Positions 17,061 to 25,620 of a stretch of DNA of 64,000 bases are shown piece by piece. The DNA comes from an uncultured Ruminococcus sp. (GTDB lineage: Bacteria; Bacillota; Clostridia; Oscillospirales; Ruminococcaceae), in NCBI GenBank assembly GCA_900538575.1, contig UPZA01000003.1:124001-188000 (forward strand), in the 5' to 3' direction. The notes below the pieces were generated by a model, which was given only the letters and a program-made list of their open reading frames with translations, was not told where the DNA came from and made no database searches. Made by a program: the position numbers and the translations under genes. Numbering within the stretch: position 1 is the first letter of the stretch; every line of letters starts with the position of its first letter.

Positions 17061-18419
17061 GTGAATAGTTTCAATGAAAATTCAAGTATTAAAAAATTAT
17101 GCAGCGACTTGTCCGAACATTCCAGCATTAACCCTAAACTTTACGACAAATTTTTCGTAAAAAGAGGGCTGAGAAATTCAGACGGCACCGGGGTAGTTGC
17201 GGGAATAACAAATATCTGCAACGTACACGGATATGTGGTGAACGAGGGAGACCGCGAACCGATCGACGGCGAGCTTATTTACCGCGGCTACAGTATAAAG
17301 GAGCTTGTGGAAAACGTTACAAACGACGACAGATTCGGCTTTGAAGAAATTACATATCTCCTTCTGACCGGAAAGCTGCCTAACAAAAAATCTCTTGCCG
17401 CCTTTTCAGATTACCTTGCTGAAAGAAGAGAACTCCCATCAGGATTCGTTGTCGACATGATTTTAAAGGCGCCTTCAAAGAATATAATGAATAAGCTGGG
17501 CAGAAGCGTCCTTGCATTATATTCATATGACGAAGAGTGTGAAAATCATTCCATTGAAAATGAAATGAGAATAGCCTTAGAGCTTGTCGCTAAGCTTCCG
17601 GTTATTATGACAAACGCATATCAGACTAAAAAAAGCTATTATGAGCATAAAAGTATGATAATGCATCCGATAAGAAAAGATGAAAGAATGGCGGAAACTA
17701 TTCTTTCTCTTATGAGATTTGACAGAAAATATACCAAAGAAGAGGCTCAGCTTTTAGACACAATGCTCATGCTCCATGCTGAACACGGCGGCGGAAATAA
17801 CTCTACGTTTACCTGCCGAGTTCTGACATCATCCGGAACAGACGCATACTCGGCTTATTCAGCCGCAATAGGCTCTCTAAAGGGACACCGTCACGGCGGA
17901 GCTAACATAAAGGTTATGCAGATGCTTGACGATTTCAAAGAAAACGTCAGAAACTGGGAAGACGAGGGAGAGGTTGCGGATCATATGATAAAGATCCTCA
18001 ACAAGGAAGCCAACGACAGGTCCGGACTTATTTACGGCATGGGTCACGCCGTCTATACCCTGTCGGATCCAAGAGCTGTAATACTGAAAAAGAAAGCCTT
18101 CGAGCTTGCCGAGGGAAAAGAAATAGAAGCGGATTTCAGGCTGCTTAATACAATCGAAAGACTTACTCCGGAAATATTCAAAGAAGTCAAGGGAAGCGAT
18201 AAGGTAGTGTGCGCAAACGTTGATATGTATTCGGGGCTCGTTTACAAAATGCTCGGTATTCCTTCGGATCTTTATACGCCGCTTTTCGCCGTGTCAAGAA
18301 TTGTCGGCTGGGCGGCTCACAGAATGGAAGAAATACTTACCGGCTCGAGAATAATCCGTCCGGCATACAAGGCTATTGCAAAACCGAGAAAATATATCCC
18401 GCTCAGCGAAAGAGATTAA
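17061..18419 (+). CDS. gltA: citrate synthase
   Basis: Condenses acetyl-CoA and oxaloacetate to citrate, probably feeding glutamate synthesis in an anaerobe. The 452-residue protein has DGELIYRGYSIKELV near residue 70, LHAEHGGGNNSTFTCR with the first catalytic His, GSLKGHRHGGAN with the second, and GMGHAVYTLSDPRA with the Asp-containing loop. GTG at 17061 is chosen because GGGAG lies eight bases upstream and the longer in-frame ATG would overlap the -35 box of its own promoter. It is larger than typical citrate synthases, matching the long clostridial form. Confidence 0.94.
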   Translation: MNSFNENSSIKKLCSDLSEHSSINPKLYDKFFVKRGLRNSDGTGVVAGITNICNVHGYVVNEGDREPIDGELIYRGYSIKELVENVTNDDRFGFEEITYLLLTGKLPNKKSLAAFSDYLAERRELPSGFVVDMILKAPSKNIMNKLGRSVLALYSYDEECENHSIENEMRIALELVAKLPVIMTNAYQTKKSYYEHKSMIMHPIRKDERMAETILSLMRFDRKYTKEEAQLLDTMLMLHAEHGGGNNSTFTCRVLTSSGTDAYSAYSAAIGSLKGHRHGGANIKVMQMLDDFKENVRNWEDEGEVADHMIKILNKEANDRSGLIYGMGHAVYTLSDPRAVILKKKAFELAEGKEIEADFRLLNTIERLTPEIFKEVKGSDKVVCANVDMYSGLVYKMLGIPSDLYTPLFAVSRIVGWAAHRMEEILTGSRIIRPAYKAIAKPRKYIPLSERD

Positions 18420-18448
18420 ATAATCAGTCAATGGAGGAAAAAACGGCA

Positions 18449-19759
18449 ATGAAAAAATATCTGGGTATTTTTACGCTTTTTTTTCTCCTGCTTACCGGCT
18501 GCAGTTTTTCAACAGGCATAGATACGCTTATCGCTCCTCCTAAGCTGAGCCGCGAACAGGAATATATTTATAACGCGCTTAAAAATTATACAGGAGCCAA
18601 CATAAGCCTTAAATACCCGAAATCAGGCGATTATCTTTCAGCATTCATCATCGCCGATATTGACGGAGACGATGACGAGGAGGCCATTGTTTTTTATGAA
18701 AAAAACACAGTTTCCACAGAGGATAATTCGCTCCGAATGAATATACTCGACTGCGTCGGAACACAGTGGCAGTCCGTTTACGATCACGCGGCGGACGGCA
18801 ACGAGGTAGAAAAGGTCGTTATCACGCCCTTAGGGGACAATAAAAGAATCAATATAATAGTAGGCTACAGTCTCATAAATCAAAGCGAAAAGGTAGTAAG
18901 CATATACCATTATGAAAACGGCGCTCTCAATACAACATTTGAAAATAATTACTATTCCTTGTTTGACGCCGCAGACTTAAACGGCGACGATACAAAAGAG
19001 CTTTTTATCGCCCTTAACCAAAGCACCTCAAGAGACGCTTCCGCTGAAATATATCATCTGAATGAAAACGGCGAATACTCCCGTTCCTCAGTAGGCCTTG
19101 AGGAAGGATATACAGATTATCAGCAAGCGACGTACGGTATTTTAGAGGACGGCTCCACCGGAATATATCTTGACGCAGTTGCGGGAAACGGAAAAATCGT
19201 TACAACGGTTTTTTCCGTTGATGAAAATAATGTTTTAAACAGAATTTTTACTCCTGACAGCCAAACAGAAGAAACTGCAAGACCATCCGCCTATATCTGC
19301 ACGGATATAGACGGCGACGGACGCGTTGAAATACCCGTTCCGCAGCTTTTTCCCGGCTACAGCGAAAACGACAGTATTCCGCTTAGCTTAACTAAATGGT
19401 ATGAGCTAAAAGATAAAAAGCTTTCGGTAAAAATGTGCGGCTACCAAAGCATAACAAACGGCTATTCATTTATATTTCCGGACGGCTGGCTGGGAAAAGT
19501 GACCGCTTACGCCGATTCTTCAATGAGCCGTATCGTTTTCACTAGATTTACAGGAAAAGCGCATGAAGATGAAAAACGCCTTTTCAGTCTGCAAACAATT
19601 TCCAATAATGATTCTGAAAAAATCAACAGGCTTCTGAATCAAGGCTACGAGCTGCTTCATTCCAGAGGCGATAAACTGTTTTTGATAGATATAAATGAGG
19701 ACGACGAGCTGACGCAGCCTTCTGCGGAGCTTATGTTCCGATTCAATTTCAAGGACTAA
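18449..19759 (+). CDS. lipoprotein with FG-GAP-like calcium-loop repeats
   Basis: A 436-residue secreted lipoprotein of unknown role. The signal peptide ends in the lipobox LLTGC, so the mature protein should be anchored to the membrane through its Cys. The rest carries scattered acidic loops of the FG-GAP or EF-hand type, ADIDGDDDEEAIV, DLNGDDTKELFI and DIDGDGRVEIPV, which suggests a beta-propeller-like fold. ATG at 18449 is chosen because GGAGG precedes it and it gives the proper signal peptide. It sits directly before a two-component system in the same direction with no terminator, so it may act as an outside sensor or be a regulated output. Confidence 0.8.
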   Translation: MKKYLGIFTLFFLLLTGCSFSTGIDTLIAPPKLSREQEYIYNALKNYTGANISLKYPKSGDYLSAFIIADIDGDDDEEAIVFYEKNTVSTEDNSLRMNILDCVGTQWQSVYDHAADGNEVEKVVITPLGDNKRINIIVGYSLINQSEKVVSIYHYENGALNTTFENNYYSLFDAADLNGDDTKELFIALNQSTSRDASAEIYHLNENGEYSRSSVGLEEGYTDYQQATYGILEDGSTGIYLDAVAGNGKIVTTVFSVDENNVLNRIFTPDSQTEETARPSAYICTDIDGDGRVEIPVPQLFPGYSENDSIPLSLTKWYELKDKKLSVKMCGYQSITNGYSFIFPDGWLGKVTAYADSSMSRIVFTRFTGKAHEDEKRLFSLQTISNNDSEKINRLLNQGYELLHSRGDKLFLIDINEDDELTQPSAELMFRFNFKD

Positions 19760-19770
19760 GGCAATAATAT

Positions 19771-19802
19771 CAAAGCCGCCGTTTAAACTCTTCGCGGCTT
19801 TG
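19771..19802 (+). repeat. stem-loop before the response-regulator gene
   Basis: CAAAGCCGC and GCGGCTTTG form a nine-base perfect stem with a 14-base loop between the lipoprotein and regulator genes. No T-run follows, and the ribosome binding site comes ten bases later, so it looks like a leader or processing hairpin, not a terminator. Confidence 0.6.
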
Positions 19803-19827
19803 AAACAAAGGATGGAGAAAAAAGACC

Positions 19828-20526
19828 ATGAAACGTATATTGGTATGCGAGGACGAGGACGCAATCCGTGATTTTGTTGTAATTAACCTTAAACGTGCAG
19901 GATATGACGTTTTCGATGTAAACTGCGGAGAGGAGGCTTTAAGGGTTTTCGATGAAGAAAACGGAAACTTTGACATTGTTCTCCTCGATATAATGATGCC
20001 GGGAATCGACGGCTTTACAGTCTGCAAAAAGCTCCGTGAAAAAAGCTCCACTCCCGGAATAATCATGCTGACTGCAAAGGCTCAGGAAATGGACAAGGTA
20101 AACGGACTGATGATAGGCGCGGACGATTATATTACAAAGCCGTTTTCCCCTTCAGAGCTTACCGCAAGGGTAGACGCAATTTACCGTAGGGTGTGCATGA
20201 GCTTTATAAAGGACGATAAATCCATGCGGCTTGAATCCGGTCCTTTTGTTTTGGATATAAACAGCAGAACGGTCACAAAAAACGGCGTTTCTATAGATCT
20301 TACCCAGGTAGAATATCAGATTCTGGAATATTTCATGAATAATAAAAATACCGCTCTTGACCGTTCAAGCATACTAAATCACATATGGGGCGAAAGCTAT
20401 TACGGCGACGATAAAATCGTCGATGTAAACATAAGAAGAATACGCCTTAAAATAGAGGACGAGCCTTCTAATCCCCAATATATCATGACTATATGGGGTT
20501 ACGGCTATAAATGGAACGAGAAGTAA
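19828..20526 (+). CDS. OmpR/PhoB-family response regulator
   Basis: A 232-residue DNA-binding regulator. The receiver domain (about 1-118) has the acidic pair EDED near residue 7, the phosphoacceptor Asp in IVLLDIMMPGIDG, the conserved Thr/Ala in MLTAKAQ and the Lys in DDYITKPFSP. The winged-helix domain (about 130-230) has LTQVEYQILEYFM and the ending VDVNIRRIRLKIED...GYGYKW. The histidine kinase gene follows 16 bases later and is its likely partner. The signal and target genes are not evident from sequence. Confidence 0.94.
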   Translation: MKRILVCEDEDAIRDFVVINLKRAGYDVFDVNCGEEALRVFDEENGNFDIVLLDIMMPGIDGFTVCKKLREKSSTPGIIMLTAKAQEMDKVNGLMIGADDYITKPFSPSELTARVDAIYRRVCMSFIKDDKSMRLESGPFVLDINSRTVTKNGVSIDLTQVEYQILEYFMNNKNTALDRSSILNHIWGESYYGDDKIVDVNIRRIRLKIEDEPSNPQYIMTIWGYGYKWNEK

Positions 20527-20542
20527 CGAAACGGAGTTTTAA

Positions 20543-21952
20543 GTGGCAAAAAAAAGCATAACAAAACGCTGGCTTATAAACAATCTGGGCGTTGTGCTTA
20601 TGATACTTCTTATCATAGAAATGGTTTTTATTTATGTAGTCCAGAATTATTATTACAGCTCCGCTAAGCAGTATCTTGTATCAAAGCTAAACGCAGTTAC
20701 AAGCATACTTTCGCTTTACGCCGACGATACCAGCGTTAATTTTTCCTCAGAGGTCAGGAATATGCTCGAAAATTTCTCCGAAAAGGATAAAATGGAGCTT
20801 ATGGCTATAAACTCTAAGGGACACATTGCTCTTACATCATCCGGCTTTTCTCCGGATTCCGATACGGTAATGAACGATTATGAAGACGCAATTAAAAGCG
20901 ATAATAATTACGGCTATTATATAGGAAAGCAGGACGGCGATGAAAAAATAATGGCTGCCGCTTATTCCATTGCTTCTATGAACACTGAATACAGCGCCGT
21001 AAGAGTCGTTATATCGCTTTCAGAAATAGACAATGCAATTACAGGCTTTATTATAGTTATGACGGCCGTCTGCATAGCTATACTGCTGCTGATGGCCTTA
21101 ACCGGATTTTATTTTATAAATTCCATAGTCAAGCCTGTTCAGCAGATAAGCGCAACGGCCGCCAAATTCGCCAAGGGAGATTTTTCCCTCCGGATAAAAA
21201 ATGACAGCGGCGACGAAATCGGAGATCTATGCACTGCCATAAATCATATGGCAGACGAGCTTTCCAGCGCGGATACTATGAAAAACGAGTTTATATCGTC
21301 GGTTTCTCACGAGCTCAGAACTCCCCTTACAGCTATTAAGGGCTGGGCAGAAACCATAAATAATGAAAGAGATCCTGTAATTACCGGAAAAGGTATAAGA
21401 GTTATAACTAACGAAACTGAAAGGCTTTCAAGAATGGTAGAGGAGCTTCTCGATTTTTCAAGAATGCAAAGCGGTCATTTCACATTGCAGCAGGACACTA
21501 TGGATATACTTGCCGAGCTTGGCGACGCCGTGCTGATATACGCCGAAAAGGCAAGAAGCGAGAACGTGACGATAATTTACGAAGAACCAGAGATGCTTCC
21601 TTTTGTCAACGGGGATAAGAACAGGATAAGGCAGGTGTTTATCAATATTATAGACAATGCCATAAAATATTCCAATATAGGCGGTGTTGTTAGAATATTC
21701 GCCTCAGAAACGGAAAACGGAGATATAAGCGTTATAGTGGAGGATAACGGCTGCGGCATAAAAAAAGCCGATCTTCCCAAAATCAAAACCAAATTCTATA
21801 AAGCTAACCATACGAAAAAGGGCTCGGGTATCGGTCTTGCGGTCGCCGATGAGATAATAACCATGCACGGCGGAACTCTGACCGTTGACAGTGAGGAAGG
21901 AAAAGGAACCAAGGTAACAATAACTATTCCAACGCAGAAAAACGGAGTATAA
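20543..21952 (+). CDS. sensor histidine kinase
   Basis: A 469-residue membrane sensor paired with the regulator just upstream. Two membrane segments (about 12-34 and 168-192) flank an extracytoplasmic sensing domain of about 130 residues. They are followed by a HAMP linker, a HisKA domain with the phospho-His in SSVSHELRTPLTAIKGW, and a HATPase domain with FINIIDNAIKYS (N box), EDNGCGI (G1) and KGSGIGLAV (G2). The start is GTG at 20543 with ACGGAG upstream. The overall layout matches PhoR or ResE-type kinases. Confidence 0.93.
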   Translation: MAKKSITKRWLINNLGVVLMILLIIEMVFIYVVQNYYYSSAKQYLVSKLNAVTSILSLYADDTSVNFSSEVRNMLENFSEKDKMELMAINSKGHIALTSSGFSPDSDTVMNDYEDAIKSDNNYGYYIGKQDGDEKIMAAAYSIASMNTEYSAVRVVISLSEIDNAITGFIIVMTAVCIAILLLMALTGFYFINSIVKPVQQISATAAKFAKGDFSLRIKNDSGDEIGDLCTAINHMADELSSADTMKNEFISSVSHELRTPLTAIKGWAETINNERDPVITGKGIRVITNETERLSRMVEELLDFSRMQSGHFTLQQDTMDILAELGDAVLIYAEKARSENVTIIYEEPEMLPFVNGDKNRIRQVFINIIDNAIKYSNIGGVVRIFASETENGDISVIVEDNGCGIKKADLPKIKTKFYKANHTKKGSGIGLAVADEIITMHGGTLTVDSEEGKGTKVTITIPTQKNGV

Positions 21953-21956
21953 AACA

Positions 21957-21970
21957 GTCCCAAACGGGAC
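21957..21970 (+). repeat. short stem-loop before yqhQ
   Basis: GTCCC and GGGAC pair around a four-base loop, immediately before the GGAAAGG ribosome binding site. No T-run follows. Confidence 0.45.
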
Positions 21971-21988
21971 GGAAAGGTATTTTGCAGT

Positions 21989-22903
21989 ATGAGCGAACAG
22001 AAAACGTCGTATAAATCAAAAATCGGCGGACAGGCGCTTATTGAGGGCGTTATGATGAACGGCGTCCATAAGGGCGCGATGGCGTGCCGTCTCCCCAACG
22101 GAACGATAGATCTTGAGGTTTGGGATAAAAAGCCTGTTACGGCATGGTACAGAAAAACTCCACTTATTAGAGGTATCTTCAATTTTGTCATATCAATGAA
22201 GGAGGGCTATCGCTGTCTTATGAAATCTGCTGAAAAGCAGATGGACGACGAGGAAACTCCGGAGGATGAAAAGTTAAGCGATAAAGCAATGAATATTATT
22301 ATGACGGTCGCAATGATTCTTGGAATTGTTCTCGCAGTCGGTCTGTTTGTTTTTTTGCCGAAATGGCTGGTAAACTTTTCTGATACGCTTACGGAAAACC
22401 GTTATCTCCGCTCATTATCGGAGGGTATAATCAAAATAGTCATATTTATAGCATATCTGGGCTGCACAGCGCTTATGAAGGATTTAAGACGTACATACGA
22501 ATATCACGGCGCAGAACACAAAACAATAGCCTGCCTTGAGGCTGGTCTTGAGCTGACGGTTGACAACGTAAAAAAGCAGAGACGCTTTCATCCGCGGTGC
22601 GGTACAAGCTTTCTTTTTATCACTCTTATAATCAGTATACTTGTTATGTGTCTTGTTCCTTTCACAATAGTCTGGCAGAGAGTAATTGCAAGTATTATTC
22701 TTATTCCCGTTATGGTTGGAATATCCTATGAGCTTATAAGAATCGCAGGGCGTTACGACAACATATTAACAAGAATTATTTCCGCTCCCGGTCTTTATAT
22801 ACAGAGACTGACAACAAAGGAGCCAGACGAAAAGCAGATAGAAGTCGCAATAGAGGCGATAAAGCCCTGTATACCGGAAAACCCTGAGGAGGACAGATGG
22901 TAA
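21989..22903 (+). CDS. YqhQ-family membrane protein (DUF1385)
   Basis: A 304-residue membrane protein of the DUF1385 family. The N-terminus has the conserved IGGQALIEGVMMNG, and the middle has RTYEYHGAEHKTIACLE and RRFHPRCGTSF, both strongly conserved in the family. Two pairs of membrane helices are visible near 105-130, 150-170, 205-225 and 230-250. The molecular function is unknown. As is common in Clostridia, the gene overlaps prmC, here by 7 bases. Confidence 0.9.
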   Translation: MSEQKTSYKSKIGGQALIEGVMMNGVHKGAMACRLPNGTIDLEVWDKKPVTAWYRKTPLIRGIFNFVISMKEGYRCLMKSAEKQMDDEETPEDEKLSDKAMNIIMTVAMILGIVLAVGLFVFLPKWLVNFSDTLTENRYLRSLSEGIIKIVIFIAYLGCTALMKDLRRTYEYHGAEHKTIACLEAGLELTVDNVKKQRRFHPRCGTSFLFITLIISILVMCLVPFTIVWQRVIASIILIPVMVGISYELIRIAGRYDNILTRIISAPGLYIQRLTTKEPDEKQIEVAIEAIKPCIPENPEEDRW

Positions 22904-23745
22904 CGGCTCCCCAGCTCTATTTTCACATAAAGAATATTTTTGAAAATAACCGTATAGAGAACCCGCAGTTTGAAGCCATGTGCGTCGTCGAGCATATATT
23001 CAGAAAAAAGCTTGGCACTCTTCTGCTTGAAAAGCCTTTTGCCGCCGAAGAGCAAATTAAATTTGCGGATAATATCGCTTACAGAAGGATCAGCGGCGAG
23101 CCGCTACAGTATCTTCTGGGGGAATGGGAGTTTTTCGGTCTGCCTTTTTATGTCGGCCGCGGAGTTCTTATTCCAAGACAGGATACCGAAACGCTGGTTG
23201 AGACAGTCATAGAATCCTCACGGAATTTCATCAAGCCGAAGATAATAGACCTTTGCAGCGGAAGCGGATGTATTGCGTGCTCGGTTTCCGCTTATGTAAA
23301 GAACGCCGAGGTATACGCCCTTGAAAAATCAGAGCGCGCTATCGGTTATCTTAACAAAAATATAGAATTAAATAAATCGAAAATTACATTAATTCAAGCA
23401 GACGTTTTAAAGCCCGAAGCCGCTCTCGTATACGGGAATTTCGATATAATAGCATGCAATCCCCCCTATCTTACCGCGAACGATATGAATTTCCTTCAGA
23501 AAGAAGTGACATATGAGCCTGCCGAGGCCTTGTTCGGAGGTCTTGACGGTCTGGATTTTTACAGGAAAATAACAGAGCTGTGGCGAAATTTCTTAAATGA
23601 CGGCGGGATCCTTGCCTATGAGATTGGAATGGGCCAGGAAAACGATGTATCAGATATAATGAAAAAAAATGGATTTACAAATATATTATTTATCAAAGAC
23701 CTCTCCGGCGTTATCCGGGTGGTAAAAGGTGAAAAAGCAATTTAA
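22897..23745 (+). CDS. prmC: peptide chain release factor glutamine methyltransferase
   Basis: Methylates the Gln of the GGQ loop in release factors to make termination efficient. The 282-residue protein has the N-terminal helical domain, QYLLGEWEFFGLPFYV near residue 68, LIPRQDTETLVE, the SAM-binding IIDLCSGSGCIACSV near 112 and the catalytic NPPY motif in IACNPPYL. It overlaps the yqhQ end and has a very good GAGGAGG site inside that gene. prfA, its usual neighbour, is not present here. Confidence 0.94.
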   Translation: MVTAPQLYFHIKNIFENNRIENPQFEAMCVVEHIFRKKLGTLLLEKPFAAEEQIKFADNIAYRRISGEPLQYLLGEWEFFGLPFYVGRGVLIPRQDTETLVETVIESSRNFIKPKIIDLCSGSGCIACSVSAYVKNAEVYALEKSERAIGYLNKNIELNKSKITLIQADVLKPEAALVYGNFDIIACNPPYLTANDMNFLQKEVTYEPAEALFGGLDGLDFYRKITELWRNFLNDGGILAYEIGMGQENDVSDIMKKNGFTNILFIKDLSGVIRVVKGEKAI

Positions 23746-23746
23746 C

Positions 23747-23773
23747 GCCGTATTCAAACGGCAGAATGGAGAT
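23747..23773 (+). promoter_or_regulatory. leader hairpin with conserved CGGCAGAATGGAGAT element (recA copy)
   Basis: GCCGT (23747-23751) pairs with ACGGC (23758-23762), and the 15-mer CGGCAGAATGGAGAT spans 23759-23773, six bases before the recA ATG. The prmC-recA gap is almost entirely this element. No LexA-type SOS box was recognised in it. Confidence 0.6.
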
Positions 23774-23779
23774 TCTTGA

Positions 23780-24988
23780 ATGGCAAAATCAGACTTAAAA
23801 AAAAAGGTAAAACCTATAATGCTGCCGACATCTCAGGAAGAAAAAAAGAAAGCGCTTGCGGGAGCTATCGCGCAAATAGAAAAGAATTTCGGAAAGGGCG
23901 CAATAATAAAGCTCGGCTCTAATCAGACTATGCAAGTAGACGCTATTCCTACCGGATCCATGGGACTTGATCTGGCGCTCGGAATCGGAGGAGTTCCTAA
24001 GGGAAGAATAGTCGAGCTATACGGTCCGGAAAGCTCCGGCAAAACCACCGTAGCTCTCCATATAATAGCCGAGGCTCAAAAAAAAGGCGGAGAGGTGGCC
24101 TTTGTAGACGTCGAACACGCGCTTGATCCGCAGTATGCGGCAGCTCTTGGAGTCGACGTGGATAATCTGCTCGTATCTCAGCCGGACAGCGGCGAGCAGG
24201 CGCTTGAAATCATGGAAGCGCTGGTGCGCTCAGGGGCTGTGGACGTGGTAGTTCTCGACTCTGTTGCAGCTCTCACCACAAAGGCGGAAATAGACGGTAA
24301 TATGGGCGATTCAAATGTGGGACAGCTTGCAAGGCTTATGTCGCAGGCAATGAGAAAGCTCACACCTCTTCTTTCAAAAACTAACTGCGTAGCTATTTTT
24401 ATCAATCAGATCCGTGAAAAAATCGGCGTAATGTACGGCAACCCTGAAACCACGCCGGGCGGACGCGCTCTTAAATTTTATGCGTCGGTTATTATAGATG
24501 TAAGAAAGGGCGAGGCTATAAAAAACGGCACAGAGCTTATAGGCTCAAGGACCAAAATAAAAATTAAGAAAAATAAGGTCGCTCCTCCTTTTAAGGAATG
24601 TGAGTTTGATATAATATTTGGAAAAGGAATTTCCCGAACCGGAGAGGTGCTGGATCTTGCGGTTGAGCTGGACGTTATCAAAAAAAGCGGAGCTTGGTTT
24701 AGCTATGACGGTCAGAAACTCGGTCAAGGCCGTGACAACGCTAAAAAGGCGCTTGAGGAAAATCCGGAGCTTATGAAGGTCGTTGAGGAAAAAATCAACG
24801 AAAACAAGGACGCGCTTATGGCTGTAACAAAAGCCTCCAAAAAAAGGACTAAGCTTGAGGAAGCGGCTGAAACGGCGGCTTTAGGAGATATCGATGACAT
24901 TGAAGATATTGGAGATATGAATGAAATTGATCCTGTAATCAGCGCTGAAGACGATTTTGAAGAATTTACGCCGGCGGATGACGAATAA
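23780..24988 (+). CDS. recA: RecA recombinase
   Basis: Coats single-stranded DNA with ATP and drives strand exchange and the SOS response. The 402-residue protein has Walker A GPESSGKT near residue 81, VDVEHALDPQYA, Walker B VVVLDSVAALT, loop L1/L2 regions with NCVAIFINQIREKIGVMYGNPETTPGG, and KIKIKKNKVAPPFKE near 270. It is longer than the usual 340-350 residues because of a 15-residue N-terminal lead and an acidic C-terminal tail rich in Asp and Glu (about 355-402). recX follows two bases later. Confidence 0.97.
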   Translation: MAKSDLKKKVKPIMLPTSQEEKKKALAGAIAQIEKNFGKGAIIKLGSNQTMQVDAIPTGSMGLDLALGIGGVPKGRIVELYGPESSGKTTVALHIIAEAQKKGGEVAFVDVEHALDPQYAAALGVDVDNLLVSQPDSGEQALEIMEALVRSGAVDVVVLDSVAALTTKAEIDGNMGDSNVGQLARLMSQAMRKLTPLLSKTNCVAIFINQIREKIGVMYGNPETTPGGRALKFYASVIIDVRKGEAIKNGTELIGSRTKIKIKKNKVAPPFKECEFDIIFGKGISRTGEVLDLAVELDVIKKSGAWFSYDGQKLGQGRDNAKKALEENPELMKVVEEKINENKDALMAVTKASKKRTKLEEAAETAALGDIDDIEDIGDMNEIDPVISAEDDFEEFTPADDE

Positions 24989-24990
24989 TT

Positions 24991-25605
24991 ATGAAAATCA
25001 CATCTATTGAAAAATATAAGGGCGATACCTTCCGCGTTATTATTGACGGAAACAAAAAAGTTTACCTTCACAGAGAAATTATACAAAAATTCAGTCTGGA
25101 GCCTTCATGTGAAATTAAAAGTGAAACGCTTACTGAAATTCTTTACGCATCGGATTTGCGGCGGGCTTCACGCAGAGCAATGTACCTGATAAATGAACGG
25201 GATTACTCTTATATTCAGCTTTTTGAAAGGCTTCAGAAAAATTACCCCGACGATATATGCTTTAAGGTTGTAAACCAAATGGCTGAAAAGGGCTACATAA
25301 ACGACCGCAGATACGCCGACGAAATCGTATACAGCTACATGATATGCAAATGCTACGGCCCCAGAAGGGTAAAGCAGGAGCTTTACAAAAGAGGAGTAAA
25401 GGGACAGACTGCCGAAACAGCGCTGGAAAATGCGTCTGAAGGATTATACGAACGTCTTTTATCAGTTATAGAAAAAAAATATGCTGATTACCTCGATGAT
25501 CCGGACGATAAAAGAGCCGTTGATAAGGTTAAAAACGCGCTTGTAAGAATGGGGTATGATTACAGTGACATTAACAGCGCAATAAATGATTTTTTCGATA
25601 AATAA
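24991..25605 (+). CDS. recX: regulatory protein RecX
   Basis: Modulates RecA filaments. The 204-residue protein has the triple-helix repeats of the family: SRRAMYLINERDYS, then KGYINDRRYADEIVYSYM and GPRRVKQELYKRGV, and a C-terminal RVKNALVRMGYDYSDINSAI-like repeat. It starts two bases after the recA stop, an arrangement that supports both co-transcription and the assignment. Confidence 0.92.
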   Translation: MKITSIEKYKGDTFRVIIDGNKKVYLHREIIQKFSLEPSCEIKSETLTEILYASDLRRASRRAMYLINERDYSYIQLFERLQKNYPDDICFKVVNQMAEKGYINDRRYADEIVYSYMICKCYGPRRVKQELYKRGVKGQTAETALENASEGLYERLLSVIEKKYADYLDDPDDKRAVDKVKNALVRMGYDYSDINSAINDFFDK

Positions 25606-25620
25606 TAAAGGAGAAATAAT

